Positions 8,749 through 16,456 of a stretch of 34,876 nt of DNA are shown here, piece after piece. Made by a program: the position numbers and the translations under genes. The notes under the pieces were generated by a model. That model was given only the letters and a program-made list of their open reading frames with translations, searched no databases and was not told where the DNA came from. This DNA comes from an uncultured cyanobacterium (lineage in GTDB: Bacteria > Cyanobacteriota > Cyanobacteriia > Cyanobacteriales > Nostocaceae), in the NCBI GenBank assembly GCA_903903925.1, contig CAIVAU010000097.1:1-34876 (forward strand), in the 5' to 3' direction. Positions within the stretch are counted from its first letter, which is position 1. Each line of letters starts with the position of its first letter.

Positions 8749-9690
8749 ATGTCTGATTTAAAGCGTAAAACTAAAGATTTTGGAAAAAAGTATCTGCGCA
8801 ATATATTTGAACTTGGTCAACAATTGGGATTTGATATTCTGCCAAGACATTTTTACTCAGAGATTCCGAATATTAGGGAACTTAAGAAAGAAAATGTCTG
8901 GAAAGAACCACATAGCATGACCGGAGTTAATGGTAAAGAATTAAAAATGCAGTTAGAGTTTGTCAAGGAATGCTGTGGAGAGGGTTTACAAGAAATACTT
9001 CAAGAAGAAGATATTTACTTACGCGCATGCTCAGATAATGGTGAACCTGGATTTGGTTTCGTAGAATCAAGTTTCTTGTTTTGCTTTATCTATACAAAAC
9101 GTCCTCGAAAAATTGTACAAATAGGATGTGGTGTTTCTACGTCTGTCATACTGATGGCAATTCAAGCAGCAAAATATGATGGAGAAATTATCTGTATTGA
9201 GCCTTATCCAACTGATTTTTTAAAGAAAATTCATCAATCAGGAAAAATAAAATTGATTACTGAAAAATGCCAAAATGTTCCTCTGGAAATACTTACAAAT
9301 TTAGGCGAAGAAGGTCTATTATTTATAGATTCTACCCATACAGTAAAGCCAGGCAGTGAAGTAAATATGTTGATATTGGAAGTATTGCCTAGACTAAAAC
9401 CGACCACTTATGTTCACTTTCATGATATTTATTTTCCTTATGACTATCAGCGAGGAATTCTCAATAGAACACTATTTTTTTGGAATGAAAGTGTACTATT
9501 GCACGCATTTTTGATAAATAATCAAAAATGCTTATTAAAAGTAGCATTGAGTATGCTGCATTATGCATGTCCAGAAGAAATTAAAAAGTTTTTGCCTCAT
9601 TACAATCCATCTCCTAGTGAATTTGGTATGGAACTTGAAGGTTTTAAAGGTCACTTTCCTTCATCAGCCTATCTTCAGATCATAGATTGA
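8749..9690 (+). CDS. Class I SAM-dependent methyltransferase (Methyltransf_24-like)
   Basis: A 313-residue protein with a Rossmann methyltransferase core from about residue 115. The SAM loop is IVQIGCGVSTSVILMA, the acidic strand-end is IICIEPYP, and LLFIDSTHTVKPGSEVN followed by YVHFHDIYFP is characteristic of the Methyltransf_24 group seen in surface-glycan clusters. TTGGAGGCAA lies ahead of the start, giving a good ribosome-binding site. It is the last intact gene of the cluster. A short inverted-repeat element has inserted at its stop codon (9688-9690), which is also part of the 5-bp target duplication, so the protein is unchanged. Confidence 0.8.
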   Translation: MSDLKRKTKDFGKKYLRNIFELGQQLGFDILPRHFYSEIPNIRELKKENVWKEPHSMTGVNGKELKMQLEFVKECCGEGLQEILQEEDIYLRACSDNGEPGFGFVESSFLFCFIYTKRPRKIVQIGCGVSTSVILMAIQAAKYDGEIICIEPYPTDFLKKIHQSGKIKLITEKCQNVPLEILTNLGEEGLLFIDSTHTVKPGSEVNMLILEVLPRLKPTTYVHFHDIYFPYDYQRGILNRTLFFWNESVLLHAFLINNQKCLLKVALSMLHYACPEEIKKFLPHYNPSPSEFGMELEGFKGHFPSSAYLQIID

Positions 9691-9692
9691 TG

Positions 9693-9801
9693 GGGTATCA
9701 ACTTAAGGCAGGAAACCTTACAGGGAGAAGATTCCAGCCTGCAACGGATTGAGCCTGAGCATCGCTTAGGCGAAATTCTCTCCCACCTTAAGTTGATACC
9801 C
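9693..9801. mobile_element. 109-bp inverted-repeat element (MITE or IS remnant) with 5-bp target duplication
   Basis: The ends are perfect 16-bp inverted repeats: GGGTATCAACTTAAGG at 9693-9708 and its complement at 9786-9801. The element is flanked by TGATG on both sides (9688-9692 and 9802-9806), a direct sign of insertion with a 5-bp target-site duplication. There is no room for a transposase, so it is non-autonomous. A single copy of the same end lies at 28518-28533. Confidence 0.85.
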
Positions 9802-9920
9802 TGATGAACCACAAGCTTCAACAGCTACTGTACGTTCGCTCATTTTTGAAGGCTAAGGATTTCTGTAAAAATAACCTGAACAATGGTTATCATTTTTGTG
9901 GCGCTCAAATTGCTGTAAGT

Positions 9921-10557
9921 ATGAAAACCTCTAAGCCTAAACCAATCAATGCAGGAAAACTTTTCCGAAACACGATACTAGCAAGCTTACTGATACTTGT
10001 CACGAGTATAACCCTGTTCCATGAACCCATTTTAATTTACTATGGACAATGGCTTGCACCATCAAACCCTCAACCAACTGGAGATGTAGTAATATCCTTG
10101 GGAGATAAAAATAGAATAGAAACAGCAGTCAGTCTCTTAGCAAGTGGGCAAGTCAAAGCATTATACGCAGATGTCATAGATCCAAAACAGTTACAGGAAA
10201 TAGTTACCAAAAATGGCTTATCCCCCAGTAAAATCTACTGGGGCGGAAAACCAAAGAACACTTTTGATGAAGCACTGGCATTCCATCGTACAATGAACTC
10301 CGCTAATTTTCCCTATCATCGTGTTGTCATTGTTTCTGACCGATACCACCTACGCCGTTCTCAGTGGGCATTCAGATATCGCAATCACAACATATGCTAC
10401 TCCTGCAAACGAAGCAATGTCTGATCCGCGTTGGTGGCAACACCAAGAATCTCTCAATTGGGTAATAAGCGAAACCAAAAAATCATTATTCTACTGGGTG
10501 TATTATGGTCTATTTGGCAGCCGAACACCACTCTCTCCAAGAGACTTGGCAAGTTAA
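9921..10557 (+). pseudogene. Broken YdcF/DUF218 gene copy (17-bp deletion)
   Basis: A near-identical copy of the intact gene at 26548. It starts MKTSKPKPINAGKLF, keeps the membrane segment and DUF218 core to SDRYHLRRSQWAF, then loses 17 bases relative to the other copy. The deletion lies between two TTC triplets, which suggests slippage. After it the normal frame stops at 10422-10424, while the real C-terminus (TTYATPANEAMSDPRWW to PRDLAS) continues in another frame to 10557. An upstream in-frame ATG at 9804 comes from the neighbouring element's target duplication. Confidence 0.88.
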
Positions 10558-10581
10558 ATCTCATCACTACCACAACTTTTA

Positions 10582-10787
10582 ATATACAGATGGTAGCCAC
10601 ACCTACTTCGCTATGGGCTTGGATTTGTTGGATGAGAGCAGGTTCGCCAAAGATAATGCGGCTACAATGATCGGTGTCAAGGAGATACATCAGAATTCAG
10701 ATGGGGAGGGGGTATCGTAAACAAGTTGGAGACATTCCTTGAAGTCATCGCCAAGCCGGTTTCCGGAAAATTTGAGGAGATCTTTGG
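10582..10787 (-). pseudogene. VapBC-type module remnant (antitoxin tail plus toxin head)
   Basis: On the minus strand 10787-10690 encodes the end of a small antitoxin (KDLLKF, then DDFKECLQLVYDTPSPSEF, stop). The stop overlaps by one base the ATG of a PIN toxin start, MYLLDTDHCSRIIFGEPALIQQIQ. After about 36 codons the toxin runs into the antisense of the broken ydcF. The antitoxin lacks its N-terminus at the junction with the MazF gene. Versions with complete antitoxins lie at 22119-22277 and 25483-25641. Confidence 0.75.
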
Positions 10788-10788
10788 C

Positions 10789-11136
10789 TCACTCTTCGGT
10801 TTCTGGTGGCTTCAACATTCGCCAAATTTCTGCATCAACCTGCCCCAAATATTGCGGTTCTAACTCACCAATTTTCTGAATAACGCGCTTTCTGTCAATT
10901 GCCCGCATTTGAAACACCATTGCTACCGAGGGTAAGGTCAAGCCATTTTGTTCCGATGGCTCAATCCTCACGGCAAACGGGAACCGCAACGCTCCCAAGG
11001 AGGATGTAACCGGAATAATCATCAACATTGGAGAAGTTGCTATGTCAGTTTGGACTGCGATCGCTGGACGATTCCCTTTCTCCTCTCGCTGATCTGAATC
11101 GGGCAACCTCACTAACAGAACATCCCCTCTAGCCAT
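10789..11136 (-). CDS. mazF: MazF/PemK-type toxin
   Basis: A 115-residue protein beginning MARGDVLLVRLPDSDQREEKGNRPAIAVQ, the typical start of the PemK/MazF endoribonuclease fold, followed by IIPVTSS and the central LTLPSVAMVFQMRAIDRKRV. Members usually cut mRNA at short sites unless bound by the antitoxin. The start at 11136 is chosen because its ATG overlaps the stop of the antitoxin by one base (TAATG); the longer frame to 11178 would read into the antitoxin gene. The module looks complete. Confidence 0.85.
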   Translation of the reverse strand: MARGDVLLVRLPDSDQREEKGNRPAIAVQTDIATSPMLMIIPVTSSLGALRFPFAVRIEPSEQNGLTLPSVAMVFQMRAIDRKRVIQKIGELEPQYLGQVDAEIWRMLKPPETEE

Positions 11137-11372
11137 TAATTCTCCATAGATCCCAGTGTTACTTCCATGTTTAGCCAATCCTCATCACTTGCCGCTTCCC
11201 AAGCCGCAAACTCTTGAGCTAGTTCAGTGGAGTTGTGCCCAAGCATTGGAGCCAGCAGTACTACAATCTCATGGCTCACAGAATGCCCGTGTGCCTGTGC
11301 CTGTTGGACAATCACTTGATATAACTCGAGCGGCAATGTCACTTGAGTGTCAATTGTTGTAGCAGCATCCAT
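11136..11372 (-). CDS. MazE-like antitoxin partner of the adjacent MazF
   Basis: A 78-residue acidic protein with an N-terminal ribbon-helix-helix-like segment (TQVTLPLELYQVIVQQAQAHGHSVSHEIVVLLAP) and an acidic tail (EFAAWEAASDEDWLN) of the kind that blocks the toxin. Its stop overlaps the toxin start by one base, so the pair is translationally coupled, antitoxin first. A damaged copy of its last 39 codons lies at 22613-22730. Confidence 0.78.
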   Translation of the reverse strand: MDAATTIDTQVTLPLELYQVIVQQAQAHGHSVSHEIVVLLAPMLGHNSTELAQEFAAWEAASDEDWLNMEVTLGSMEN

Positions 11373-11436
11373 AAAATTGCCATCAAAGGGATAGCTTTTT
11401 TTGATATATAAATATTATAGCATAAAGAGGCTCTCA

Positions 11437-11573
11437 ATGTCGAAAGCAAGATTTCCAATTGAGCAGGCTGATACACCCCGTTCACCCAAAGAAACTTTGC
11501 CTACAATGTCTGACCTGCTTTCAGAAGACCCAGAGGAGGCGGGTTTGCCTGACGAGTACCATTTGTGGCTGCA
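11437..11573 (+). pseudogene. N-terminal stub of a Uma2 gene
   Basis: Starts MSKARFPIEQADTPRSPKET and follows the intact Uma2 genes at 15213 and 18712 to EYHLW, about 45 codons, then leaves the homology. The upstream sequence (GATATATAAATATTATAG) differs from the shared Uma2 promoter cassette, though AAAGAGGCTCTCAATG is kept. The open frame continues to 11613 through a flanking repeat but has no nuclease core. Confidence 0.75.
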
Positions 11574-11579
11574 ATACGC

Positions 11580-11613
11580 TGCTGAGGTTTTTTTAGAAGC
11601 GGTTCTTCAGTAG
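11580..11613. repeat. Left copy of a ~34-bp direct repeat flanking a DUF433/DUF5615 module
   Basis: CTGAGGTTTTTTTAGAAGCG and the following GGTTCTTCAGTAG match 12250-12286 with one T more and few changes. The two copies stand in the same orientation on either side of the TA-like module. Confidence 0.7.
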
Positions 11614-11885
11614 GAGTGGAGCAAAAAAGGAGAAATATTTACAGCAGTTTTGCAGATAATGATGCCGTTGTGAGAGATGCCGCTACGATGCAAGGCGATG
11701 AAGTCGTCACGGTTGAGGGTGATGACAACTCGCGAGTTTTCTGTGGCAAAAGTGAGAACATCCCGATCGGGGATACCTTGATTTGCTTGTCCGGCTTCAA
11801 CGGAAGTCACAACATCGTAGCCAAACTGGCAGAGTTCTCTGACTATATCCATCGGAAAGTTTTCGTTAGAGTAGAGCTTAATCAT
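11607..11885 (-). CDS. DUF5615 PIN-like protein, probable toxin, C-terminus replaced
   Basis: A PIN-like/Mut7-C-type protein of the DUF5615 family, usually the toxin partner of DUF433. MIKLYSNENFPMDIVRELC has the conserved acidic N-terminus and VVITLNRDDFIALHRSG the second acidic motif. After GIIICKT (about residue 80) the normal 25-40 residue tail is missing and is replaced by AVNISPFLLHSY, read through to the flanking repeat. It may be non-functional. The start overlaps the end of the DUF433 gene by 8 bases. Confidence 0.72.
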   Translation of the reverse strand: MIKLYSNENFPMDIVRELCQFGYDVVTSVEAGQANQGIPDRDVLTFATENSRVVITLNRDDFIALHRSGISHNGIIICKTAVNISPFLLHSY

Positions 11886-12204
11886 CATCGTCTTCAGTGA
11901 ACGTGATGATTGCCCGATCTACTTCAGAGCGATGCTGTTCATAATATGCCCATGCATCTGTTAGATCATCGGTGGTGAGGGTAGGGTAGTTTCGCAGTAA
12001 CTCAAGATCATCTGCACCCTGTTGGCGAAAAGCAACCAGTGTCCACACAGGGATGCGCGTGTTACGAATGCGTGGATGTCCACCGCATACACCAACTGTC
12101 ATTTGAATGGGCTTGTCCCTCAGTCGCTCTTGCAAAAAAATGCGCTCTTCTGGGGTCAGGGATTTGATTATTTGTACCAGTGAATCGACCAATCGTGTGT
12201 TCAT
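11878..12204 (-). CDS. DUF433 protein, probable antitoxin
   Basis: A 108-residue protein. The DUF433 helix-turn-helix-like domain covers about residues 35-85: GVCGGHPRIRNTRIPVWTLV, then LLRNYPTLTTDDLTDAWAYY. The end is strongly acidic (TFTEDDDD). DUF433 proteins are commonly encoded directly before DUF5615 proteins as TA-like pairs; here the genes overlap in that order. The first ~20 codons and upstream bases are repeated alone at 27236-27299. Confidence 0.78.
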   Translation of the reverse strand: MNTRLVDSLVQIIKSLTPEERIFLQERLRDKPIQMTVGVCGGHPRIRNTRIPVWTLVAFRQQGADDLELLRNYPTLTTDDLTDAWAYYEQHRSEVDRAIITFTEDDDD

Positions 12205-12249
12205 CGACTACTCCCTATTAGCTTCACCTGTCCTATGATAATTCACAAT

Positions 12250-12286
12250 GCTCCTGAGGTTTTTTTTAGAAGCGGTTCTTAAGTAG
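12250..12286. repeat. Right copy of the direct repeat flanking the DUF433/DUF5615 module
   Basis: GCTCCTGAGG, a T-run and AGAAGCGGTTCTTAAGTAG match 11580-11613. Just upstream, TGATAATTCACAATGCT (12236-12252) is repeated exactly at 17348-17364, next to another DUF5615 scrap. Confidence 0.7.
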
Positions 12287-12547
12287 CTTATCTTTATTAA
12301 GAGAGTGCTCAACGACCTGAATAAGTCAAGCCTCTTTAAAAGAGAATTGTACCTGATTTTCATAAAAACTAACATTTATAAAGATACTAGGGAGAATTAA
12401 ATTAAGATAGTGTAAAGTTTACTTTCATCAATTGCTGGATATGCTGGCATCACCTTATACTTTGGTCGTTACTGGCTTAACTCTTTAAAGCTAGACTGAC
12501 CCAATCATGTGGACTTCTACCGCTAGTACAACAAAGCAAAACTAATT
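12287..12547. other. Gene-free stretch, mostly unassigned
   Basis: No convincing gene. A short + strand frame around 12425-12500 reads SIAGYAGITLYFGRYWLNSLKL and then stops; it could be the end of a membrane protein, but I cannot place it. The rest is AT-rich with no repeat that I recognise. Confidence 0.4.
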
Positions 12548-12640
12548 CTGTTGGATTTTTACGTGCTTTAGGTAGCAGCTTTATTTGCGATCATCCTTTC
12601 CAGCGGTTATTTGGGCGTAGACATATTCTTCGTTTGGCAA
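12548..12640 (+). pseudogene. Scrap of an acyltransferase-3 (OafA-like) gene
   Basis: Two frames together resemble the start of acyltransferase family 3 membrane enzymes. GFLRAL is followed, after a frame change, by AALFAIILSSGYLGVDIFFV; the family motif is roughly GGYxGVDIFFVISGF. The homology stops before ISGF and runs into the GT4 gene upstream region. These enzymes O-acetylate surface sugars, which fits the surroundings. The call rests on a short motif. Confidence 0.4.
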
Positions 12641-12662
12641 GTTAAATTTACTCTCGTCAACC

Positions 12663-13871
12663 ATGCAAAAAATCGCTATTATCACTCAATACTTTTACCC
12701 AAGTTCTGCTGCTACTGCTCAGATCATGACTGATTTAGCGAATGGTCTTGCAGAACGTGGCTATTCCGTACAAATCTTTACTGGTATTCCAGAAAGTACA
12801 GAAACTCCACCTAAATCTTTGCAGAACCTCGAAATCTCACGCTCCTTTACAGTCAAAGAAAAGGGTCATGGAATTATAACAAAAGTAACTAGTTCTCTAT
12901 TTTTTCTTCTAGGAGCCTTAGCTTACATACTCTTTCGCGTACCCAAACAGATCCCGATCCTCATTGCTTCCAATCCTCCCTATGCTGGCATTCTAGGTCT
13001 ATTTTTTAGACTATTTAAAGGTGGAAGATTTTATTTTTTACTACAGGATGTCTTTCCAGAATCTGCTGTAATTGCTGGTGTCATTAAAAAAAAGAGTATT
13101 CTGTTTAAAATTTTGAGCTATTTAAATCATACCGTATATAAATTTTCTGACTCTACCATAGTTCTTAGTAGCTCCATGCAAAAATTTGTCGAACAAAAAA
13201 CAGGTTTAAGAGACAAATTTTGTGTCATCGAGAATTGGTCTATTGAAAATATTAACCTTTCCAAAAAGCAAGACAACCCATTTGCTACTCTACATGGTTT
13301 AGATAAAGTCTTCACAGTTCTATATTCTGGTAACATGGGGCGACTACACGATATAGAAAGTATTGCAGAAGCAGCAAACTTACTCAAAAATAGCCCAATA
13401 CAATTTGTTTTCATTGGAGATGGACCAAAAAAGAAAATAATCGAGCAAACCCTAGAAAAATATCAGTTAAAAAACATCTTACTTCTCCCCTTTCAGCCTA
13501 GAGAGAATATATCCTTATCCCTCACAGCCTGTGATATTTCTCTAGTCAGCCTCATTCCAGGTGCTGAATCAATCGTCGCCCCCTCTAAACTCTACGGAAT
13601 GCTAGCAGCAGGACGGGGAATTATCGCAATCTCTTCCCCAAATTCATACATTGACCAACTATTAACCACTTATGACTGTGGTGTTAACAGCCCTCCTCAT
13701 AATCCCCAACACCTTGCTAATGTAATTATTGAATTATCCCATCAACCCTTGAAAATCAAGGCAATGGGTGAAAAAGCACGTCTACTCTATGAAAGTAAAT
13801 ATACTTTTGAGCATGCGCTGGATGAATATGAAACATTATTATTCAAAGATGCTGTAAGTTGGAGGAAATAA
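12663..13871 (+). CDS. Glycosyltransferase family 4 (WcaI/WbuB-like)
   Basis: A complete 402-residue GT-B glycosyltransferase. The N-terminus (IAIITQYFYPSSAATAQIM) and the hydrophobic segment near 75-90 (SSLFFLLGALAYILF) are typical of the WcaI/WbuB group of colanic-acid and O-antigen enzymes. The C-terminal domain shows VLYSGNMGRLHDIESI, FIGDGPKKK and the donor site VAPSKLYGMLAAGRGIIAI. It is isolated among broken polysaccharide genes (acyltransferase scrap upstream, rfbB start downstream), so it is probably a survivor of a once longer cluster. Confidence 0.87.
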   Translation: MQKIAIITQYFYPSSAATAQIMTDLANGLAERGYSVQIFTGIPESTETPPKSLQNLEISRSFTVKEKGHGIITKVTSSLFFLLGALAYILFRVPKQIPILIASNPPYAGILGLFFRLFKGGRFYFLLQDVFPESAVIAGVIKKKSILFKILSYLNHTVYKFSDSTIVLSSSMQKFVEQKTGLRDKFCVIENWSIENINLSKKQDNPFATLHGLDKVFTVLYSGNMGRLHDIESIAEAANLLKNSPIQFVFIGDGPKKKIIEQTLEKYQLKNILLLPFQPRENISLSLTACDISLVSLIPGAESIVAPSKLYGMLAAGRGIIAISSPNSYIDQLLTTYDCGVNSPPHNPQHLANVIIELSHQPLKIKAMGEKARLLYESKYTFEHALDEYETLLFKDAVSWRK

Positions 13872-14077
13872 TACCAACTGTGTGAGGTTTTTTAAAATGG
13901 CTTAAATGTCAATACCCTCGACCAACTTTTCAAACACCCTCTTAATGAAATCTTGATGTTTGTTGGATTGATACTTTACAAATAAATGAGTTATGTTTAT
14001 ATTATATACTCCTCTTCTGTCATTTTTCCTAGATAACGATATGCTGTATAAGTTCCAATACTTGTCGGTATGGTGTG
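13872..14077. other. Gene-free stretch with a stray inverted-repeat end
   Basis: No gene seen. ACTTTTCAAACACCCTCT at 13925-13942 resembles the right end of the element at 14078-14234. ATACCAACTGTGTGAGG just after the GT4 gene resembles 15020-15037 upstream of the Uma2 array. Confidence 0.5.
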
Positions 14078-14234
14078 AGAGGATGTTTGAAAAGTCCTGA
14101 GTGATGTATCAAATACTTTTAGATCCCCCTAAATCCCCCTTAAAAAGGGGGACTTTGATTCCAGTTCCTCTTTTTAAGGTTAGGGGGGAACAATAAGTGC
14201 GAAGGTACCGCCAAAAACTTTTCAAACAACCTCT
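14078..14234. mobile_element. 157-bp inverted-repeat element (MITE-like)
   Basis: AGAGGATGTTTGAAAAGT at 14078-14095 is matched in inverse by ACTTTTCAAACAACCTCT at 14217-14234 with one mismatch. The interior contains the CCCCCTTAAAAAGGGGGA palindrome (14143-14160), frequent in cyanobacteria; a scrap of it recurs near 25344-25370. No coding capacity and no clear target duplication. Confidence 0.6.
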
Positions 14235-14393
14235 GAAAGAGAAAAGGGTAAAGGAGAAAAAACCTTATATATCGAGCTTTCTACTCCTTTTTCCAAACAT
14301 TAGTTCCCTGAAACCTACGCAGTATTGGTATAATTCCTTCGTCATAACTGACTTGTATCTGGTTAAGTTTTTTTTCAAAAAATCAAGAAAAAT

Positions 14394-14474
14394 ATGCAGA
14401 CTTTATTAGTAACAGGTGGAGCAGGCTTTATTGGAGCTAACTTTGTACTCCAGGCCAGAAAAGAACAATGGGCT
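14394..14474 (+). pseudogene. rfbB: N-terminal stub of dTDP-glucose 4,6-dehydratase
   Basis: Reads MQTLLVTGGAGFIGANFVLQ, then ARKEQWAN. This is the NAD-binding Rossmann start (TGGAGFIG) of RfbB, the enzyme making dTDP-4-keto-6-deoxyglucose for rhamnose synthesis. After about 27 codons it joins a truncated gene of opposite strand. The remaining ~330 codons are absent from the window. Confidence 0.8.
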
Positions 14475-14920
14475 AACAAAGCTGAATCCTTCTGGCGTTT
14501 CAACTCCCTCACACTCCAACGATCTTGGATGCACTGCTGCTGATAAAATGACCGCGCCAAATCATCCGAAATAGCCAAAAGCTCTGTATAGTGCGACCAA
14601 CTTAATTTGCCAGACAGTGTTTGGTAATTCTCATACTTCAAATAAAACAGACGCATATACTGCAAATTAGAACGGCTAAACCCCTTACCATACGCCGCTT
14701 TCAAATCGCGTGACAGCACCTGTAACAACTGAGCGCCGTATTTTGCCCGTTCCTTACCTTCCTGCTCAAACTCGACAATATAGCGCCCAATCTGCCAGTA
14801 AGTTTCCACTAAAACTGAATTAACCTGCTCAAAAGCCCGTTGTCGCCCCAACGCCAAACACTCACCAATGCGATCTAATAACTGCTGATATGAACCATCA
14901 TTAACCGCTAAATCACTCAT
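14474..14920 (-). pseudogene. DUF1016/YhcG N-terminal domain, truncated
   Basis: About 149 codons of a YhcG-like protein (PDDEXK-associated DUF1016 N-terminal domain): QVNSVLVETYWQIGRYIVEF, YGKGFSRSNLQYMRLFY, LSWSHYTELLAI and WSVRELKRQ are family motifs. The C-terminal nuclease half is missing. The frame continues to 14375 only by reading the antisense of the rfbB stub. It was probably cut when the two sequences were joined at about 14474. Confidence 0.8.
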
Positions 14921-15062
14921 AACTAAAACGCTGCATCATTGATTGCGCTCGTTTCATGTTAGCAGAAGCCCTCCCCCACCAAAAGAGGCAGGGGGTAAGT
15001 CAGAGGGAATAATGTTATATGATACCAACTGTGTGAAGTTTTGTAAGTATATGGCGCAGGGT

Positions 15063-15160
15063 GTGAGGGAGGTTTTGGAGAATGAACCGCAGAGGCGCAG
15101 AGAACGCACAGAGATGTTGAGAGATTTGGTGGAAGGTGATTTGGAGTTTCTGCACTAACC
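15063..15160 (+). repeat. Dispersed repeat: GAATGAACCGCAGAGGCGCA family
   Basis: GGGAGGTTTTGGAGAATGAA and CCGCAGAGGCGCAGAGAACG recur at 23818-23870 and in part at 27793-27819 and 22454-22473. In two places it lies just upstream of the Uma2 promoter cassette, so it may belong to the same duplicated unit. It reads as the end of a short frame (REVLENEPQRRRERTEMLRD), but whether that is translated is unclear. Confidence 0.6.
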
Positions 15161-15212
15161 GGAACTGGATGGGAGAATTGGTATAATATGGTATTGCAAA
15201 AGGAGGCTGTGG
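15161..15212 (+). promoter_or_regulatory. Uma2 promoter cassette, copy 1
   Basis: GGAACTGGATGGGAGAATTG is followed by an extended -10 TGGTATAAT (TATAAT at 15182-15187) and AGGAGG at 15201-15206, six bases before the ATG at 15213. The same sequence precedes or accompanies Uma2 starts at 16112, 17411, 18712 and 23977, and lies alone at 19688. Confidence 0.75.
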
Positions 15213-16061
15213 ATGTCGAAAGCAAGATTCCCAATTGAGCAGGTTGATCCACCCCGTTCACCCAAAGAAACTTTGCCTACAATGTATGACCTGCCATCAG
15301 AAGACCCAGAGGAGGCGGGTTTGCCAGACGAGTACCATTTGTGGCAGTGTGAGTTGTGTAGCGCGACTTTTTGTCCACCAACCTATTCTCCTGACCAAGT
15401 TTTTGTAGCCAGTGACTTAAATTTGTATTATGACTCCCAGCATACGGGTTGGTATAAACGCCCCGACTGGTTTGCGGTGGTTGGAGGTTCAAGATTTTAC
15501 GCAGGTGAAGAACTACGTTTAAGTTATGTAATTTGGCAAGAGGAAATCAGACCAATTGTCGCCATAGAATTGCTTTCTCCTAGCACGAGAAATGAAGATT
15601 TAGGCTTAAGTAAACGCAAAGGCAAACAACCAACAAAATGGGAAGTATATGAGCAAGTTCTAGGAATTCCCTACTACGTTGTGTTTGATGGCAACACTGA
15701 TGAATTGCACGGGTTTGAGTTAGAGGGCGATCGCTACTTAAAGATGGAATTGCCCGAGAATAAAGTTTGGATACCGAGTGTGGAGTTGGGTTTAGGACTA
15801 TGGCAGGGAGAGTATCGTGGTAAAAAGCGACAATGGCTGCGGTGGTATGACGCTCAAGGAAACTGGATTCCTACCATAGCAGAAAAGGAGCGACACGAGA
15901 AACAATTGGCTCAAGCTAGAGCAGAATTGGCTCAAGCTAAGGCTCAAAAGGAACAACAGGAGAAGGAATTGGCTCAAGCTACAGCAGAATTGGCTCAAGC
16001 TAGGGCAGAACGTTTAGCAGAACGTCTCAGACAAGCGGGGATTGACCCAGAGCAAGTTTAA
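15213..16061 (+). CDS. Uma2 (DUF820) family protein with C-terminal coiled coil, copy 1
   Basis: A 282-residue Uma2/DUF820 protein, a cyanobacterially expanded family with a PD-(D/E)XK nuclease fold of uncertain biological role. RPDWFAVVG (Asp85), PIVAIELLSPST (Glu119) and EVYEQVLGIPYYVVFD are the core motifs. The N-terminal 45 residues are proline- and acid-rich. From about residue 226 a heptad-like tail carries four LAQA-type blocks (LAQARAE, LAQAKAQ, LAQATAE, LAQARAE), ending RLAERLRQAGIDPEQV, probably a coiled coil. AGGAGG fixes the start. The copy at 18712 has only two such blocks. Confidence 0.88.
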   Translation: MSKARFPIEQVDPPRSPKETLPTMYDLPSEDPEEAGLPDEYHLWQCELCSATFCPPTYSPDQVFVASDLNLYYDSQHTGWYKRPDWFAVVGGSRFYAGEELRLSYVIWQEEIRPIVAIELLSPSTRNEDLGLSKRKGKQPTKWEVYEQVLGIPYYVVFDGNTDELHGFELEGDRYLKMELPENKVWIPSVELGLGLWQGEYRGKKRQWLRWYDAQGNWIPTIAEKERHEKQLAQARAELAQAKAQKEQQEKELAQATAELAQARAERLAERLRQAGIDPEQV

Positions 16062-16063
16062 AG

Positions 16064-16138
16064 CTGGATGGGAAAATTGGTATAATTGGGTATTGCAAAA
16101 GGAGGCTATCAATATCGAAAGCAAGATTCCCGATTGAG
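16064..16138 (+). pseudogene. Promoter cassette copy 2 with a dead Uma2 start
   Basis: Directly after the previous Uma2 stop the cassette recurs (TATAAT 16081-16086, AGGAGG near 16100), but the start codon is ATA (16112) instead of ATG. Only nine codons (SKARFPIE region) remain before a junction with DUF5615/DUF433 sequence. This suggests Uma2 genes once stood in tandem here. Confidence 0.75.
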
Positions 16139-16140
16139 AT

Positions 16141-16366
16141 AGTATTATCAAAGTTTTCGTCTGCTAATAGCTTTAACATACTTGTTGTTGAGTTTGACGA
16201 GCTATCAACCTGTCACGCAAACCCTGAGGATCAAATTTAGCCTTGTTGATCCTGCGAATTTCTTGTGCTTGTTGTTCTCGCTGCTGTAAATAGGTTTCAA
16301 CTTCGGGTTGATGGTTCAGATAGAAGGCGATCGCACTATAAATATCTGCTAAAGTAAGAGTCGGAT
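16141..16366 (-). pseudogene. DUF433/DUF5615 module remnant
   Basis: Close copy of 24764-24990. On the minus strand it encodes the second half of DUF433 (PTLTLADIYSAIAFYLNHQ to ARQTQQQVC, stop at 16173) and then the first 13 codons of DUF5615 (MLKLLADENFDNTI). The N-terminal half of DUF433 is replaced by unrelated sequence. The fused frame runs from 16460 (MKIKKWCCTPCELGDF) and overlaps the vapC stop by four bases (ATGA), so it might still be translated. Confidence 0.75.
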
Positions 16367-16456
16367 GCTTAAGCCGTATCGCAACAATAATGCGAACGTA
16401 CAGATCTTTGTGGAAGTCGCCTAATTCACAAGGGGTACAGCACCACTTTTTGATTT

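Noticed and set aside
14143..14160. Intrinsic terminator
   Set aside because: The CCCCCTTAAAAAGGGGGA palindrome sits inside an inverted-repeat element and recurs elsewhere as a dispersed repeat; no T-run after it.
14197..14409. 70-codon + strand frame before the rfbB stub
   Set aside because: Starts inside the inverted-repeat element, has biased low-complexity composition and no recognisable domain or ribosome-binding site.
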